Origin: Gloeopeniophorella convolvens
Taxonomy: Eukaryota; Basidiomycota; Agaricomycetes; Russulales
Length of the DNA: 20,251 nt
Assembly (NCBI GenBank): GCA_022496205.1
Contig: WTXD01000183.1
Coordinates: 1-20,251, forward strand
Direction: 5' to 3'
The position numbers were made by a program, and so were the translations under genes. This document shows positions 17,989 to 20,251 of this stretch, in pieces (position 1 is the first letter of the stretch; every line of letters begins with the position of its first letter). The notes beneath the pieces are model-generated. The model searched no databases and had not been told where the DNA came from. It was given only the letters and a program-made list of their open reading frames with translations.

Positions 17989-18558
17989 GGCGGGGCCTGG
18001 TTGTTTCTCCGAGTGTCGGGGGGCGAAGTGCAGGGTCGGAGTCAGGAATGGAACATGGGCCCGGCGGGGAAGGGTGGGGCGGGGTGTGGGCGGAGCTGAA
18101 TGGGGCGTTGCTGGGGACGACGAGTCCGTGTGTCGGTCGGTGGCCGTGTCGGGTGTCGTGTCGTCTGCACAGATGTGGATGTGGACGAGCGACACTCTGG
18201 TGTCTGTGTGGGAAAGCTGACTCAGCCGCTGTTTCCCTTCCCGGGCGCCTTAATTCCTTCGAGTTAACTTCGAGTGCCCCGACTCGGACTACAGTTGCAG
18301 CAGCACTGCATTGCAACACGCGCACGCTCGCTGCGGCGGCGTTACTCTTTGCCTTACGCTCAAGCGCGGCCCTCTGCGCTCCCCCGGCTATATCTCAATT
18401 TGTCCCCTAGGTACGCACGCCTTCTCCGGAGACCGCGCGCAGAGGCGCAGGGCCGATCATCATTCTACACACCTGCGTGCACTGCGCTAACGCGATTAGT
18501 GCTGTACAGCGCACCTCTGCCCGTGTCACCCCGCAACAGGCAGCCAGCAGCACCCAGC
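17989..18558. promoter_or_regulatory. Shared divergent promoter region, PGAP3 / histone deacetylase
   Basis: Only 570 bp separate the two start codons, which point away from each other, so both promoters must lie here. CTTCGAG occurs at 18257-18263 and 18268-18274 (11 bp apart), and a weak TATA-like CTATATCTC lies at about 18388. The PGAP3-proximal half is G-rich on the + strand; the deacetylase-proximal half is C/T-rich, typical of fungal transcription start regions. Confidence 0.6.
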
Positions 18559-20251
18559 ATGGTCCGGAAATATGAAACGTACACATTCTCGTCGAACAAG
18601 TTCTTCGCGGACAGGGGCGCCGAGGGCATCGCGCAGCCCCTCACCCAGCGCGTCAACGTGAGTGCGTCCGCCCGCGCGCAGCAGCAGCCGGAGCTGAGTG
18701 GGCCCCCTCACCGCCTGCCGCAGCCGCACTCGCGCCCCATCGTGTCCTATTACTTCCCCGAGGGCGTGGGCGAGCACCACTATGGCGTACGTTCTTGCGT
18801 CGCTGCTGCCGGTGCATGGCCCGGGATGACAGTTGTCCTGCATGCATCCAGGAACGGCACCCGATGAAGCCGCACCGGCTCTCGCTGACCAACGCGCTCG
18901 TCATGGGCTACGGCATCGACAAGTACATCCATAACATCTATAATCCACGCCCTGCGACGCGTGACGAGCTCGAGGTTTACCACGACCCGCAATACATCGA
19001 CTTTCTTTCCAAGCACGTGCACAGGCGCCCTTTCTCTACCGCGTCTGATTTACTAATCATGTCGCGTGTGTGTCTGGCATGAACAGGGTGACACCCGGCA
19101 ACCAGGACGAGATGAAGCACCTGATTGACACGTTCAATTGCGTCGAGGACTGCCCCATCTTCGCAGACATGTTCGATTTTTGCAAAATGTACACCGGCGC
19201 GTCGCTCGCCGGCGCGCGCAAGCTCTCTGCGGGCACGACGGACACCGCGATCAATTGGTCCGGCGGGCTGCACCACGCCAAGCGCGGAGAGGCCAACGGA
19301 TTTTGTTACATCAACGATGCGGTGCTCGCCATCCTGGAGATGCTAAAGTGCGTTGCGCAGCCCGTACGTGTCTCGGGTAGGCGCGTTGCTAACTCGGCCG
19401 GCGGCTGGATTGATCAGGTACCACCCGCGGGTGCTGTATATCGACATCGACATCCACCACGGCGACGGCGTCGAGCTCGCGTTCTACCACTCGAACCGCG
19501 TCATGACCGTCTCGTTCCACAAGTACACCGGCGACTTTTTCCCCGGCACCGGCAAGCTCGACGACAACGGCGCGGGGCTCGGCAAGCACTTCTGCCTGAA
19601 CGTGCCGCTGCAGGACGGCATCGACGACGACATGTACCTCACCGTCTTCAAGACCGTCATCGGCGACACCGTCACGCACTTCCAGCCGACCGCCATCGTG
19701 CTCCAGTGCGGCGCGGACTCGCTCGGGCTCGACCGCCTCGGCGCGTTCAACCTGTCGATCGCCGCGCACGGCGAGTGCGTCAACTACGTGCGCACGTTCG
19801 GCGTGCCGCTGCTCGTCGTCGGCGGCGGCGGGTACACCGTGAAGAACGTCTCGCGCTGCTGGGCCTACGAGACCGCCGTGCTCGTCGGCGCCGACGTGCC
19901 CGACACCCTCCCCGCGACCATCTACGACGCCTTCTTCGCCGACTCGGGCTGGAAGCTCCACCCGCCGCTCACGGGCAAAGTCGACAACCTCAACTCGCCC
20001 GCGGGGCTCCAGCGCATCACGGTCTCCATCCGCGAGAAGCTGCGCTACCTCGGCGGCGCGCCGAGCGTCGCGATGCGCGAGATCCCGCCCGGCCTTGAGG
20101 AGTGGCTCGCTGCGGAGGACGCCGCCGCCGAGGCGGAGCAGGACGCCGAGATCGACGCGCCTGCGAGCGCGCGCGGCGGCGGGCGCAAGCGCACCGCGCC
20201 GAACGAGTTTTACGAGGGCGACGCGGACGTCGACGGCGACGAGGACGGCGA
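18559..20251 (+). CDS. HOS2: Class I histone deacetylase, Hos2/HDAC3 type (3' end outside window)
   Basis: This is a zinc-dependent lysine deacetylase of chromatin, in yeast the catalytic subunit of the Set3 complex. Exons are 18559-18657, 18724-18786, 18852-about 19018, 19087-19347 and 19418 to the window end, with introns of 66, 65, about 68 and 70 nt. Key parts are [18 protein letters not shown]+[20 protein letters not shown] (catalytic His pair), [23 protein letters not shown] (zinc ligands Asp and His), [27 protein letters not shown] (zinc Asp) and GGGGYT (catalytic Tyr). [11 protein letters not shown] and [12 protein letters not shown] favour Hos2/HDAC3 over Rpd3. An acidic/basic C-terminal tail ([17 protein letters not shown]) continues past 20251. 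Intron 3 has a TACTAAT branch site and an AACAG acceptor, but a GT donor at 19017 shifts the frame and leads to an early stop. Frame is kept by a GC donor at 19019 or if one G at 19086-19088 is surplus. Confidence 0.93.

Overview
The window is nuclear DNA from a filamentous basidiomycete, most likely an agaricomycete of the polypore type. The evidence is genes with many 44-77 nt GT-AG introns, GC-rich third codon positions on the right side, and recognisable fungal families: a Hos2-type histone deacetylase, Per1/PGAP3, a Pcl-type cyclin, REV1 with ubiquitin-binding motifs, and a DUF3433 membrane protein. The species cannot be named from the sequence. I see no prokaryotic, viral or CRISPR features.

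Left third (1-8351), decayed and repeat-rich. A DUF3433-family membrane protein gene lies on the + strand but is broken. Its 5' part (about 1244-2727) and 3' part (about 6022-7100) are separated by about 3.3 kb of unrelated DNA, and the exons carry an in-frame stop and several frame breaks. The intervening DNA holds a 30-bp tandem repeat, open frames I cannot assign, a CATAACC repeat cluster with a hairpin, a GC-rich degenerate repeat (period about 105 nt) and a short acidic open frame. A second block of the same GC-rich repeat (about 7680-8351) follows the DUF3433 gene and runs directly into REV1.

Middle (8352-14203). A 5'-truncated REV1 translesion polymerase relic on the + strand starts abruptly next to the repeat block. 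It lacks its BRCT and first catalytic motif and has an in-frame stop, a small deletion and two later frame changes. It faces a SAM-dependent methyltransferase gene (- strand, one 44-nt intron, intact) across 186 bp. Upstream of that, also on the - strand, is a Pcl/Pho80-type cyclin gene that needs one extra base in a G6/G6 region to read through.

Right third (14204-20251). A 2.7-kb stretch with no supported gene carries microsatellites and a recurring ATAATTA-type motif. A Per1/PGAP3 GPI-anchor remodelling gene (- strand, two single-base frame breaks) is divergent from a Hos2/HDAC3-type histone deacetylase (+ strand, five exons, cut by the window end) across a shared 570-bp promoter. The deacetylase's third intron keeps frame only as GC-AG or if one G is surplus.

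The housekeeping genes have unrelated jobs (translesion synthesis, methylation, cell-cycle kinase control, GPI-anchor remodelling, chromatin deacetylation), so I see no pathway cluster. The most notable signal is the number of broken reading frames. DUF3433 and REV1 look truly decayed. The single-base defects in the cyclin, PGAP3 and possibly the deacetylase sit in or near G/C runs and may be sequence errors. I found no convincing new biological system; the insertion and the two-block GC-rich repeat are the best candidates for something undescribed.
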